Positions 15,236 through 26,070 of a DNA stretch of 64,000 nucleotides are shown piece by piece. Under the pieces are notes generated by a model. It worked only from the letters and a program-made list of their open reading frames with translations. It was not told the DNA's origin and did no database searches. The position numbers and the translations under genes were made by a program. This stretch comes from Abelmoschus esculentus. Lineage: Eukaryota; Streptophyta; Magnoliopsida; Malvales; Malvaceae. The DNA lies in the NCBI GenBank assembly GCA_035048815.1, contig JAUCBN010000011.1, positions 14,533,501 through 14,597,500 of the forward strand. Reading direction: 5' to 3'. Each line of letters starts with the position of its first letter. The first letter of the stretch is position 1.

Positions 15236-15398
15236 TCAAATTTTCAGTTTTTACTCGGTTAAAATTTGAATGTATTCGCTATAATGCCCCTGTAGACATG
15301 CACGTTTTATTCGCAAAAAAATGACAACCAAAAGTTATTAAATCAAATTTTATGAGTTCAAATAGTTAATTATGGGATTTTAAACATAATTATACAGA

Positions 15399-16376
15399 CT
15401 CTATCTGGATCAGTTTGTAGTGGTTTTCATTGATGACATTCTGGTCTACTCCAAGTCTGAGGATGAGCATGAGCAGTATCTTCGGATTGTTCTACAGACT
15501 CTGAGGGAGAAGTAGTTGTATGCAAAATTCAGTAAATGTGAGTTCTCGCTTTCGGAGGTTGTTTTTCTGGGACATGTGGTATCAGCTATGGGTATTCAGG
15601 TTGATCCGAGCAAAATTGAGGCTATTATGAGTTGGCAACGGCCCAAAAATGTACCAGAGATCCGTAGTTTTCTGGGACTAGCTGGTTATTATCGAAGGTT
15701 TGTGGAGGGCTTTTCTTCCATAGCCGCTCCGTTAACTAAGCTTCTGAGGAAGGATATTCCATTTATCTGGTTTGAGGCTCAACAACAGAGTTTTGAGAAA
15801 CTGAAATTCGTTCTGACACAAGCACCAGTTCTGATACAGCCAGAGTCGGGGAAACCCTATACTGTTTACAGTGATGCCTCATACACTGGTTTGGGATGTG
15901 TTCTGATGCAGGATGGGAAGGTAGTGGCTTATGCGTCTCGACAGTTGAAACCGCATGAGTGTAACTACCCCACCCACGATCTGGAGTTGGCAACAGTGAT
16001 CTTTGCTCTGAAAATATGGAGACACTATCTCTATGGAGAGAAGTGTTATATTTTCACTGATCATAAGAGTCTTAAGTACCTTCTCACCCAGAAGGAAATT
16101 AATCTGAGACAGCGTCGCTGGCTAGAGCTTCTAAAGGACTATGATTGTGAGATAGAACATCATCCTAGTAAGGCTAATGTCGCTGCAGATGCTTTGAGTC
16201 GCAACGCCATTTCTGATCTGAGAGCTCTGTTTGCTTGGATGAGTCTGTTAGAGGATGGCAGTCTATTGGCAGAGCTTCGGGTGGTTCCTACACTGATTTG
16301 TGAGATTCAGGCTGAGCAGCTTAATGATCCATATTTGGCTCACCGCATTGCGGAAGTTCAAGAGGGAACTTCTTAG
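15399..16376 (+). pseudogene. pol: Ty3/gypsy pol remnant: RT C-terminus and RNase H
   Basis: This is the end of reverse transcriptase plus RNase H, which copy element RNA into DNA and degrade the RNA strand. The frame enters at the RT active-site region: LDQFVVVFIDDILVYSK holds the catalytic IDD at 15429-15437. An in-frame TAG (15513-15515) stands where the family has Gln (K-Q-L-Y). After it come the RT thumb motif FLGHVVS, the connection motif FLGLAGYYRRFV and RNase H. RNase H acidic residues are visible in YSDAS, HDLELA, FTDHKSLKYL and AADALSR, so that domain looks nearly complete. The frame stops at TAG 16374-16376 before the integrase zinc-binding region. Everything 5' of the RT active site is missing. 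It is non-functional because of truncation and stops. Confidence 0.93.
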
Positions 16377-17749
16377 GATTTTTCTCTAAACCAGGATGGA
16401 GTTCTATGCTTCCGGGGTCGACTCTGTGTTCCGAGGAACTCTGAATTGAAATAGGTTATTCTGCGAGAAGCTCATGATAGTCCGTACTCTATGCACCCTG
16501 GAGGTGACAAAATGTATAAAAATCTCCGAGAAAAGTACTAGTGGAAAGGTCTCAAGGGACACGTGGTCAGTTTTGTATCAAAATGCTTGACTTGCAAGAA
16601 AGTCAAAGAAGAGCATCAGCGACCATTTGGACTTCTTCAGCACATTGTGATTCCTCAGTCGAAATGGGAGCGTGTGACCATGGATTTTGTCAGTGGTTTA
16701 CCTTTGACTTCGTCAAAGAAAGATTCTGTCTGGGTCATCGTTGATCGTTTGACCAAATCTACTCACTTTATTCTAGTTAAGACCACTTACCCTTTGAGTA
16801 GGCTGGCTTGGTTATATATCTCCGAGATTGTCCGGCTACATGGAGTACCTCTGTCTATTATATCTGATCGGGATCCAAGATTTACGTCTAAGTTCTGGGG
16901 ATCCCTACATACTGCTCTGGGTACTCGACTGAACTTCAGCACTGCTTATCACCCTTAGACCGATGGTCAGTCTGAGCGTGTAATTCGGATCCTCGAAGAC
17001 ATGTTGAGAGGATGTATTCTGGATTTCAGAGGTAGCTGGGAGGATTTCCTACCTTTGGCAGAGTTCGCGTACAACAACAGTTTTCAGGCCAGCATTAAGA
17101 TGGCACCATATGAGGCTCTATACGGGCGTAAGTGTCGCACCCTGATTGGTTGGACTGAACTCAGTGAGCATCGTTTACTGGGTCCAGATATTGTACATGA
17201 GGCTGAGGAGACTGTCAGATTGATTCGGGATCGGCTCAAAGCAGCTTTTGATAGATAGAAATCTTACGCTGATTTGAGGCGTAAAGATCTTGAGTTTGAG
17301 GTTGGTGAAGAGGTTTTTCTGAAAGTATCTCCGTGGAGGAAGGTATTATGATTTGGCCGTAAGGGAAGCTCAGTCCCAGATATATTGGACCCTACCGGAT
17401 TATCAGATGTATTGGACCTGTAGCTTATCAGCTTGAGTTACCACCTGAACTCAAGCGAATCCAAGATGTGTTCCATGTTTCTGTACTGAGACGTTATCGA
17501 GCTGATCCATCTCATGTTTTGTCTGTGGAGAATTTCGAGATTCGTCCTGATCTGTGTTATGAGAAGGAGCCCGTTGAGATCGTTGCTCAGGACCAGAGAG
17601 TTCTTCAGAGGAAAACCATTAAGATGGTTAAGGTTCTCTGGCGTAACCGAGGTCTTGATGAGGCTACGTGGGAACCCAAGTCTGTCATCAAAGCCCAGTA
17701 TCCTCATCTCTTTGATCTAGGTAAATTTCGAGGACGAAATTTTCTGTAA
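16377..17749 (+). pseudogene. pol: Ty3/gypsy pol remnant: integrase, GPY/F module and chromodomain-like end
   Basis: Continues the same pol in the same frame after a stop. Zinc-binding HHCC traces are visible (REAHD, SMHPGG, CLTCKK). The catalytic DDE core has Asp in TMDFVSGLP (16683), Asp in ISDRDPRF (16866) and Glu in TDGQSE (16974), the last pair 35 residues apart as in the family. FAYNNSFQASI and ALYGRKCR follow, then the GPY/F module (IGPYRI, GPVAYQLELP). The tail VKVLWRNRGLDEATWEP...YPHLF resembles the C-terminal half of a plant chromovirus chromodomain, which targets integration to heterochromatin. It is broken by TAG at 16452, 16539, 16956 and 17256, TGA at 17349 and a one-base deletion near 17367. 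The last frame ends at TAA 17747-17749, at the polypurine tract. Confidence 0.92.
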
Positions 17750-17757
17750 GGGGGGGA
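17748..17757 (+). other. Polypurine tract of the + strand gypsy element
   Basis: AAGGGGGGGA overlaps the pol stop codon and lies just before the LTR. This is the usual primer site for plus-strand DNA synthesis in LTR retrotransposons. Its position fixes the 5' limit of the LTR to within a few bases. Confidence 0.75.
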
Positions 17758-18132
17758 TTAATGGGGGATTAATTTTCCTTTAATTCATGGAGTAAATATG
17801 AATGATTGAGATTCTTTTCCCCAGCAAGAATAATAGGTTGTGTTATTCTCTCTTTGCCTCTGTTTTACCGTCGTTTTGCTAAAGGGATTGTCTTCCTTTT
17901 TGATCGATTGTTGGTAATTGAGGTAAAGATTCAATATGTTTACTTAATCCTTTTATTTCGGTTTCGTAGTGGTATAGGTGTTGGTGTGGTGGGGGTGTAG
18001 AACCGGTTCAAATGAGCCAAAAAGGGAGGTAGGTTTTTAAGTTTTGGTTTGATTCAAGTTTTATGTTTAAGGGTGTTTATGATTCGATTTCAGTGTGGGG
18101 ATATGTTTAGGAGTGCTTAGAATTGAATCGAA

Positions 18133-18143
18133 TATATATAAGG
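18133..18143 (+). promoter_or_regulatory. Candidate LTR TATA box
   Basis: TATATATAAGG lies about 370 bp into the LTR, the best TATA match there. A transcript would start about 30 bp downstream, placing the hairpin and the TGACGTCA array in the transcribed leader. This is a prediction from sequence only. Confidence 0.5.
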
Positions 18144-18201
18144 ACTTGAATCGAGTGAATAGGAGGGTTTAGAGTCGAAAAATCGACTGTTTGGCAACTA
18201 A

Positions 18202-18229
18202 GAAAATCTGGGAAATTCCTCAGATTTTC
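18202..18229 (+). repeat. Inverted repeat in LTR leader
   Basis: GAAAATCTG (18202-18210) pairs perfectly with CAGATTTTC (18221-18229) around a 10-base loop. A longer inverted repeat built from the same CAGATTTT/AAAATCTG arms occurs next to the equivalent motif array in the LTRs at 58990 and 61932. Confidence 0.6.
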
Positions 18230-18344
18230 CTGGGAATCAAACAGACCGAGCCGACCGGCCCAGACAGAATCGGCCTAGACCGACCGGCCCAGACCGACCC
18301 GTCTGACCCGAACCCAACTCGATCTCTGACCCAAAACCGACCCG

Positions 18345-18440
18345 GCTGACATCATCGCTGACGTCACTGTTGACGTCATCGCTGATATCACTACTGACGT
18401 CAGCTACTGACGTCACTGCTAACGTCAGCGTTGACCAATG
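18345..18440 (+). promoter_or_regulatory. Array of TGACGTCA (bZIP/as-1-type) motifs in LTR
   Basis: Four perfect TGACGTCA palindromes (18359, 18371, 18395, 18408) lie among degenerate copies (TGACATCA, TGATATCA, TAACGTCA) spaced about 12-13 bp apart. TGACGTCA is the established core for plant bZIP factors of the TGA/ATF-CREB type. An equivalent array, mostly decayed at its CpG, lies in the other LTRs at 58868-58965 and 61822-61910. Promoter or enhancer function is inference; it could also be a simple minisatellite. Confidence 0.55.
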
Positions 18441-18623
18441 CTGGCGTCAGCAATTGACTTTTTCGACCCGGGCCCACTTTATGTTTTTCGACGTCCTAAA
18501 TCCAATGACGCTGTTCGTTTTTCGAAATTCGAACCCGAAGTGTCGTTTTTGAGGGTTTTAAGTTCGTTAAGTTATCTGGAAATTATCTCTAAAGATTTTT
18601 GAATCTATTTCTGTTTGCTTCAG

Positions 18624-18848
18624 GTTAAGAGGATTCCGACCCCGAGCAGTTGCCTCCTCCTCCTCCTGTATGAGGTCCGATACATCCACATTCGGGAACT
18701 TCACGTGAGTAACGAATTATTTCTGTTTAGTATATTTTCGGTATTGTGGCATAGTAGGATGTCTAACGTAATTCTGTTAATTGTAGACTCTACGCCTGCT
18801 CAGCCTGGTGGTAGAGCCGAGTCCAGTAGACGTCAGGGTCGTCGTTGA
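18624..18848 (+). pseudogene. LTR-internal proline/arginine-rich short ORF with candidate 82-nt intron
   Basis: I do not recognise a named family. Exon-like part 1 (to 18704) reads DSDPEQLPPPPP from 18632, then meets TGA at 18671, readable as CGA to TGA. A donor ACGTGAGT begins the intron at 18705 and an acceptor TTAATTGTAG ends it at 18786. Part 2 (18787-18848) joins in frame and ends in an arginine-rich tail, GGRAESSRRQGRR, then TGA. The related LTRs near 58.6 and 61.6 kb hold the same arrangement: DSDPKNLPPPPPRR, donor GTGAGT, an 81-nt interval and an arginine-rich end at the same stop. An acceptor-like TTGCTTCAG at 18615-18623 may mark a further upstream intron. Coding status is a hypothesis: a second frame in part 2 is equally open. 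Confidence 0.35.
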
Positions 18849-19643
18849 CTCTTCTGATACAAGTGTGCTCTCTCCCGTTCATCCTGTAAATCTGTTATTC
18901 TGTATATTCGATTCCTGTTAACCGTATGATCATGCATCATTCTGATATATCATTTATGATTCTTTTATCTGTCATGCTTGCCTCCTGTTAGTCTATAAGG
19001 CATGCATTCTGATTCTGTATCTGCATATAACATGGCATATGGGATATTATCTATGTACGGGGAAGTTAGTGATTTATCACTTCTGTTCAGTGGCTCCACC
19101 TTCGGGTCGAGATACCATTTTTGTTGGTGTGATAGTGTTAGAGTGGTCTGGGGACCAACTCTTCTGTGGTGTTCGGAGATGGGTGCATATCATGCATACT
19201 CTGCCTATTTTGCATATTCTGTTCTGTTATTCGGTTTAACTGTTCTAGAGACACACTAGGCTCCCTAGCTTACACCCTCTCAGATTTTTGTTACAGATCT
19301 CAGACCTAAGCTCGGTACGGTACTTGGAGGATCCTATTTCAGTACTGATTTATAGTATATTTTCAGTTTCGGATTCCGGACTATTTTATATTTGAATAAT
19401 GATTCTGTGTTACGAACATTAATTATTTATTAGTTTTTTGGAAATTTACTGTTTATATAAATTATAGGTTGAACTTTATTTTTAAATGTTTAATTTTCAT
19501 TATTATTTTAATTTATTAATTATTTAATAAATTATCTAAATATTTTATTTTATTTTTGTAAAAACCCTAACTTGTGAAACAAGATTTCAGTTTGTAAACC
19601 CTAACTTGTAATCTAAGTAATTAGGTTAATTTTAGGGGTTACA

Positions 19644-22600
19644 AATCTCAAATTTTTAACTTTTTACTCGGTTAAAATTCGAACGGATTCACTATAAAGC
19701 CCCTTTAGACATGCATGTTTTAAATGTAATAAAATGACAACAAAATATTATTAAATCAATTTTTAATAGTTCAAATAGTTAATTATAGGCTTTTGAACAT
19801 AATTATACATATTAATCTCAAATTTTCAACTTTTTACTCGGTTAAAATTCGAAAGGATTAGCTATAAAGCCCTTTTACACATGCATCTTTCAATCGTAAC
19901 AAAACGACAACCAAATATTATTAAATCAATTTTTATTAGTTTAAATAGTTAATTATAGGATTTTGAACAAAATTATACAGATTAATAAAATTTTTTTAGC
20001 TTTTTACTCGGTTAAAATTCAAATGGATTAGCTATAAAGCCCCTTTAGACATGTACGTTTTAACGTAACAAAACGACAATAAAATATTATTGAATCAGTT
20101 TTTATTAGTTCAAATAGTTAATTATAGGCTTTTGAACAAAATTATACAGATTAATCTAAATTTTTTAGCTTTTTACTCGGTTAAAATTCGAACGGATTCA
20201 CCATAAAGCCCCTTTAGACATTCACGTTTTAATCGCAAAAAAACAACAACCAAAAGTTATTAAATAAAATTCTATGAGTTCAATTTGTTAAATATGGGCT
20301 TTTGAACATAATTATACAGATTAATCTCAAATTTTCAGCTTTTTACTCGGTTAAAATTTGAATGTATTATCTATAAACCCCTTTTAGACATGCACGTTTT
20401 AATTGTAACAAAATGACAACCAAATATTATTAAAACAATTTTTATGAGTTCAAATAGTTAATTATAGGCTTTTGAACATAATTATACATATTAATCTCAA
20501 ATTTTCAGCTTTTTACTCGATTAAAATTCGAACGGTTTAGCTATAAAGCCCCTTTAGACATGCACGTTTTAATCGTAACAAAATGACAATAAAATATTAT
20601 TAAATTAATTTTTATTAGTTCAAATAGTTAATTATAGGCTTTTGAATATAATTATACAGATTAATCTCAAATTTTTAACTTTTTACTTGGTTAAAATTCG
20701 AAAGGATTAGCTATAAAGCCCTTTTAGACATGCACCTTTTAATCGTAACAAAACGACAACCAAATATTATTAAATCAATTTTTATTAGTTTAAATAGTCA
20801 ATTATAGGATTTTGAACAAAATTATACAGATTAATAAATAATTTTCAGCTTAAATCCCCTTTAGATATGTACGTTTTAATAGTAACAAAATGACAACCAA
20901 ATATTATTAAATCAATTTTTATTAGATAAAATAGTTAATTATAGGCTTTTGAACATAATTATATTGATTAATCTCAAATTTTCAGCTTTTTACTCGGTTA
21001 AAATTCCAACGGATTAGTTCTAAAGTCCTTTTAGACATGCACGTTTTAATCGTAACAAAACGATAACCAAATATTATTAAATAAATTTTTATTAGTTCAA
21101 ATAGTTAATTATAGTATTTTGAACAAAATTATATAGATTAATCTAAAATTTCCAGCTTTTTACTCGGTTAAAATTCGAACGGATTCGCTATAAAGCCCCT
21201 TTAGACATGAACATTTTAATCGCAACAAAACGACGGCGAAAAGTTATTAAATCAAACTTTATGAGTTCAAATTGTTAATTATGGGATTTTTAATATAATT
21301 ATATAGATTAATCTCAAATTTTTAGATTTTTACTCGGTTAAAATTCGAACAGATTCGCTCTAAAGCTCCTTTAAATATGTACGTTTTAATCGCAACAAAA
21401 CGACAACCAAAAGTTTTTAAATCAAATTCTATGAGTTCAAACTGTTAATTATGGGCTTTTGAACATAATTATATGATTACTCTCAAATTTTCAGCTTTAT
21501 ACTCGGTTAAAATTCGAACGGGTTAGCTATAAAGCCCTTTTAGACATGCACGTTTTAATCGTAACAAAACGAAAAGCAAATATTATTAAATCAATTTTTA
21601 TTAGTTCAAATAGTTAATTATAGGTTTTTGAACAAAATTATACAGATTAATCTAAAATTTTTAGCTTTTTACTCGGTTAAAATTTGAACGGATTCACTAT
21701 AAAGCCCCTTTAGACATTGACGTTTTAATCGCAAGAAAACAACAACCAAAAGTTATTAAATCAAATTTTATGAGTTCAATTTGTTAAATATGGGCTTTTG
21801 AACATAATTATACAAATTAATCTCAAATTTTCAGCTTTTTACTCAGTTAAAATTTGAACGAATTATCTATAAAGCCCCTTTAGACATGCACGTTTTAATC
21901 GTAACAAAATGAAAACCAAATATTATTAAATCAATTTTTATTAGTTCAATTAGTTAATTATAGGCTTTTGAAAAAAATTATAGAGATTAATCTCAAATTT
22001 TCACCTTTTTACTCAGTGAAAATTTGAACGGATTCGCTATAAAGCCCCTTTAGGCATGGATGTTTTAATTACGAAAAAACGATAACTAAAAGTTATTAAA
22101 TCAAATTTTATGAGTTCAAATAGTTAATTATGGGCTTTTGAATATAATTATATATATTAATCTCTAATTTTCAGCTTTTTACTTAGTTAAAATTCGAACT
22201 AATTCTCAATAAAGGTAATTTAGACATGCACGTTTTAATCGCAACAAAACGACAACCAAACGTTATTAAATCAAAATTTTTGAGTTCAAATTGTTAATTA
22301 AGGGTTTTTGAACATATTATACAGATTAATCTCAAATTTCCATCTTTTTACTCGATTAAAATTTGAACGTATTCGCTATAAAGCCCCTTTAGATATGCAC
22401 ATTTTAATCGTAAAAAAACAACAACGAAAAGTTATTAAATCAAATTCTATGAGTTCAATTTGTTAATAATGGGCTTTTGAACAAAATTATAAGATTAATC
22501 TTAAATTTTCAGCTTTTTACTCGGTTAAAACTCGAATCAATTAGCTAAAAAGCCCTTTTAGACATGCACGTTTTAATCGTAACAAAATGACAACCAAATA

Positions 22601-25502
22601 TTATTAAATCAATTTTTATTAGTTGACATAGTTAATTATAGACTTTTGAACAAAATTATATAGATTAATCTAGAATTTTCAGCTTTTTACTCGGTTAAAA
22701 TTCAAACAGGTTCGCTATAAAGCCCCTTTAGACATGCACGTTTTAATCGCAACAAAACGACAACCAAAAGTTATTAAATCAAATTCTATGAATTCAATTT
22801 GTTAATTATGGGTTCTGAACATAATTATATGATTAATCTCAAATTTTCAGCTTTTTACTTGGTTAAAATTCAAACGTATTAGCTATAAAGCCCCATACGA
22901 CATTAACGTTTTAATCGTAACAAAATGACAACCAAATATTATTAAATCAATTTTTATTAGTTCAAATAGTTAATTATAGGCCTTTGAACAAAATTATACA
23001 GATTAATCTAAAATTTTTCAGCTTTTTACTCGGTTAAAATTCGAACGGATTCGCTATAAAGCCCCTTTAGACATACACATTTTAATCGCAACAAAAGGAC
23101 AACCAAAAGTTATTAAATCAAATTTTATGAGTTCAAATTGTTAATTATGGGCATTTGAACAAAATTATACAGATTAATCTCAAATTTTCAGCTTTTTACT
23201 TGGTCAAAATTCGAATGGATTCGCTATAAAGCCCCTTTTGACATGCATTTCTTAATCGCAATAAAACGATAACCAAAAGTTATTAAATCAAATTTTATGA
23301 GTTCAAATTGTTAATTATGGGCTTTTGAACAAAATTATACAAATTAATCTCAAATTTTCAGCTTTTTACTTGGTTAAAATTCGAACGTATTAGCTATAAA
23401 GCCCCATACGACATTCACGTTTTAATCGTAATAAAACGACATCCAAATATTATTAAATCAATTTTTATTAGTTCAAATAGTTAATTCTAGGCCTTTGAAC
23501 AAAATTATACAGATTAATCTAAAAATTTTCAGCTTTTTACTCGGTTAAAATTCGAACGGATTCGCTATAAAGCCCCTTTAGACATACACTTTTTAATTGC
23601 AACAAAACGGCAACCAAAAGTTATTAAATCAAATTTTATGAGTTCAAATTGTTAATTATGGGTATTTGAACAAAATTATACAAATTAATCTGAAATTTTC
23701 AGCTTTTTGCTCGGTTAAAATTCGAACGAATTCGCTATAAAGTCCCTTTAGACATACACTTTTTAATCGCAACAAAAGGACAACCAAAAGTTATTAAATC
23801 AAATTTTATGAGTTAAAATTATTAATTATGGGCATTTGAACAAAATTATACAGATTAATCTCAAATTTTCAGCTTTTTACTCGGTTAAAATTCGAACGTA
23901 TTAGCTATAAAGCCCCATACGACATTCACGTTTTAATCGTAATAAAACGACATCCAAATATTATTAAATCAATTTTTATTAGTTCAAATAGTTAATTCTA
24001 GGCCTTTGAACAAAATTATACAGATTAATCTAAAAATTTTCAGCTTTTTACTCGGTTAAAATTCGAACGGATTCGCTATAAAGCCCCTTTAGACATGCAT
24101 GTTTTAATCGCAACAAAACGACAACCAAATGTTATTAAATCAAATTCTATGAGTTCAATTTGTTAATTATTGGCTTTTGAACATAATTATAAGATTAATC
24201 TCAAATTTTCAGCTATTTACTTGGATAAAATTCGAACGGATTAGCTACAAATTGCCATACGATATTTACGTTTTAATCGTAACAAAACGACAACCAAATA
24301 TTATTAAATCAATTTGTATTAGTTCAAATAGTTATTTCTAGGCCCTTGAACAAAATTATACAGATTAATCTAAAATTTTCAGCTTTTTACTCGGTTAAAA
24401 TTCGAACGGATTCTCTATAAAGCCCCTTTAGACATACACTTTTTAATCGCAACAAAACGACAACCAAAAGTTATTAAATCAAATTTTATGAGTTTAAATT
24501 GTTAATTCTGGGCATTTGAACAAAATTATACAGACTAATCTCAAATTTTCAGCTTTTTACTCGGTTAAAATTCGAACTGATTCTCAATAAAGGTCATTTA
24601 TACATGCACGTTTTAATCTCAACAAAACGACAACCAAAAGTTATTAGATCAAATTTTATGAGTTAAAATTGTTAATTATGGGTTTTTGAATATAATTATA
24701 CAGATTAATCTCAGATTTTCAGCTTTTTACTCGGTTAAAATTCGAACGGATTCGCTATAAAGCCCCTTTAAACATGTACGTTTTAATCGCAATAAAATGA
24801 CAACTAAAAGTTATTAAATCAAATTCTATGAGTTCAAATTTATAGGCGTTTGAAAATAATTATAAGATTAATCTCAAATTTTTAGCTTTTTACTCGGTTA
24901 AAATTCGAACGGATTAGCTATAAAGCCCTTTTAGACATGTACGTTTTAATCGTAACAAAACGACAACCAAATATTATTAAATCAATTTTTATTAGTTCAA
25001 ATAGTTAATTATAGGCTTTTGAACAAAATTATACTAATTAATCTCAAATCTTCAGCATTTTACTCGGTTAAAATTTGAACGGATTCCCTATAAAGCCCCT
25101 TTAGACATGCACGTTTTAATCGCAAAAAAAATGACAACCAAAAGTTATTAAATCAAATTTTATGAGTTCAAATAGTTAATTATGGGCTTTTGAACATAAT
25201 TATACAGATTAATCTCAAATTTTCTTCTTTTTACTCGGTTAAAATTCGAACTGATTCTCGATAAAGGTCATTTAGACATTCAGGTTTTAATAACAAAAAA
25301 AGGACAACCAAAAGTTATTAGATTAAATTTTATGAGTTTAAATTGTTAATTATGGTTTTTTGAACATAATTATACAGATTAATCTCAAATTTTCAGCTTC
25401 TTACTCGGTTAAAATTCGAACGAATTCGCTATAAAGCCCCTTTAGACATGCACGTTTTAATCGCAACTATACGACAACCAAAAGTTATTAAATCAGATTC
25501 TA
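19644..25502 (+). repeat. ~170-bp satellite array, block 2 (forward phase)
   Basis: Same orientation and monomer as block 1, but richer in variants with AATCGTAACAAAACG, AAATATTATTAAATCAATTT and TTATTAGTTCAAATAG. Irregular monomers lie at about 20850 (deletion joining CAGCTT to AAATCCCC) and 24840 (short). The block ends in TCTATG at about 25504, where the second gypsy LTR begins. No genes. Confidence 0.95.
22870..24231 (+). repeat. 511-bp trimer higher-order repeat
   Basis: The rare variant AGCTATAAAGCCCCATACGA recurs with starts of its monomer at 22870, 23381 and 23892, both offsets being 511 bp. A related monomer with GCCATACGATATTTACG follows 340 bp later. Flanking monomers in each unit (GGGCATTTGAAC, TAGGCCTTTGAAC) repeat in the same order. 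Confidence 0.75.
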
Positions 25503-26070
25503 TGTAACCCCCTTAGCCCGGCCTAGACGGAACCAGCACTAATGGGTTACACGGGGAATATCAAACCAAACCCGCGAAGGTCTGGTTCAATAAACAATCC
25601 TAAAACCGTTATATATATTTTTTTCTTCTAGATACATAATTGTATTCCTACATGTCAAGGTCTCATACATGGTATTAACGGATATAATCCGATCTTAAAC
25701 AAACATCTGATTAAATACTTAAGTAAATTAAGGACTAAAACGTGAAACTTTTAAATTCTAATAACAAAGTATAAATTCTTTTCATCAAAGTTCAATTAAC
25801 CATACAAGTATCCCTCACGGAAAGTTTCAAGTCAAACGGAGTATTCTAACTTCATCAATTGCATGTTTCACTAATTTAGGGACCAAAATATAAATCTTTC
25901 AAACTATAAGAAAATCTTCCAAATTGAGTTAGCCATCTTGAAATTAAATAAACTTTATGCATCATGTGAAATTTCAGCTCAAAATAACATCTGGAGATAC
26001 CCTAATTGAACAAACAAAGATATTCGGGACTAAAATGCAATTTCCAACAACTATCAATTACTAGCAGCCA

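Larger units (their letters stand above)
1..15398 (+). repeat. ~170-bp AT-rich satellite array, block 1 (forward phase)
   Basis: About 90 head-to-tail monomers of 169-171 bp (length divided by period). Each monomer carries, in order, AAAATTCGAAC, a TTAGACATGCACGTTTTAAT segment, an ACGACAACCAAAAG segment, a TTATGAGTTCAAAT segment, ATTATACAGATTAATCT and CTTTTTACTCGG. Two monomer flavours are mixed: one reads GATTCGCTATAAAGCCCC after the start and the other GATTCTCAATAAAGGTC. Irregular monomers occur at about 4365 (short, deletion between two GCTTTT copies), 9650-9700 (rearranged), 9830 (short) and 12926-12950 (small internal duplication). Monomer size and homogeneity suit a plant centromeric or pericentromeric satellite; the centromere role is inference. 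No genes are seen in it. Confidence 0.95.
15399..19643 (+). mobile_element. Truncated Ty3/gypsy retrotransposon, 3' part only (pol end + LTR)
   Basis: The satellite stops inside ATTATACAGA (ends 15398) and reading resumes within the RT gene. It continues through RNase H, integrase and a chromodomain-like tail to a polypurine tract and one LTR ending in TTACA at 19643. The 5' LTR, primer-binding site, gag, protease and most of RT are absent. Satellite resumes at 19644 with AATCTCAAAT, almost exactly the phase at which it stopped. Domain order (RT-RH-IN with a chromodomain-like end) marks a chromovirus-type Ty3/gypsy element. No target-site duplication can be tested because the 5' end is missing. 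Confidence 0.92.
17762..19643 (+). mobile_element. 3' LTR of the + strand gypsy element (~1.88 kb)
   Basis: The LTR is bounded by the polypurine tract on the left and by TTACA followed by satellite on the right. The 5' end is taken at TGGGGGATT; it could lie a few bases earlier. It contains a TATA-like sequence (18133), a hairpin (18202), an array of TGACGTCA-type motifs (18345-18440), a short ORF with candidate intron (18624-18848), a GGCTCCACC/GGTCGAGATACCA segment (19090-19125) and a TAGCTTACACCCTCTCAG segment (about 19268). The last four segments recur in the same order, on the other strand, in the LTRs at 57683-64000, so these LTRs are related although their U3 starts are not alignable by eye. 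Confidence 0.85.

Noticed and set aside
1..15398. CRISPR-like regularly spaced repeats
   Set aside because: The whole 170-bp unit is repetitive with no unique spacers; this is a eukaryotic tandem satellite.
15394..15403. Five-base target-site duplication at the gypsy insertion
   Set aside because: The left flank (ACAGA) and right flank (AATCT) do not match, and the 5' LTR is absent, so no duplication can be claimed.
15763..16064. Minus-strand ORFs within the gypsy pol
   Set aside because: They overlap the RNase H domain on the + strand, which has clear catalytic motifs; the minus-strand frames have none.
16541..16744. 67-aa + strand ORF starting at 16541
   Set aside because: Out of frame with the integrase, whose motifs read clearly in the neighbouring frame.
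17438..17720. Additional ORFs overlapping the pol C-terminus
   Set aside because: Only the frame ending at 17749 carries the GPY/F and chromodomain-like motifs; the others are shadows.
17806..18000. 64-aa ORF in the LTR U3 region
   Set aside because: No recognisable domain, hydrophobic by T-richness, and no counterpart seen in the related LTRs.
19002..19259. 66-85-aa overlapping ORFs near the LTR 3' end
   Set aside because: This segment is shared with the other LTRs as DNA, but the frames are not kept there.
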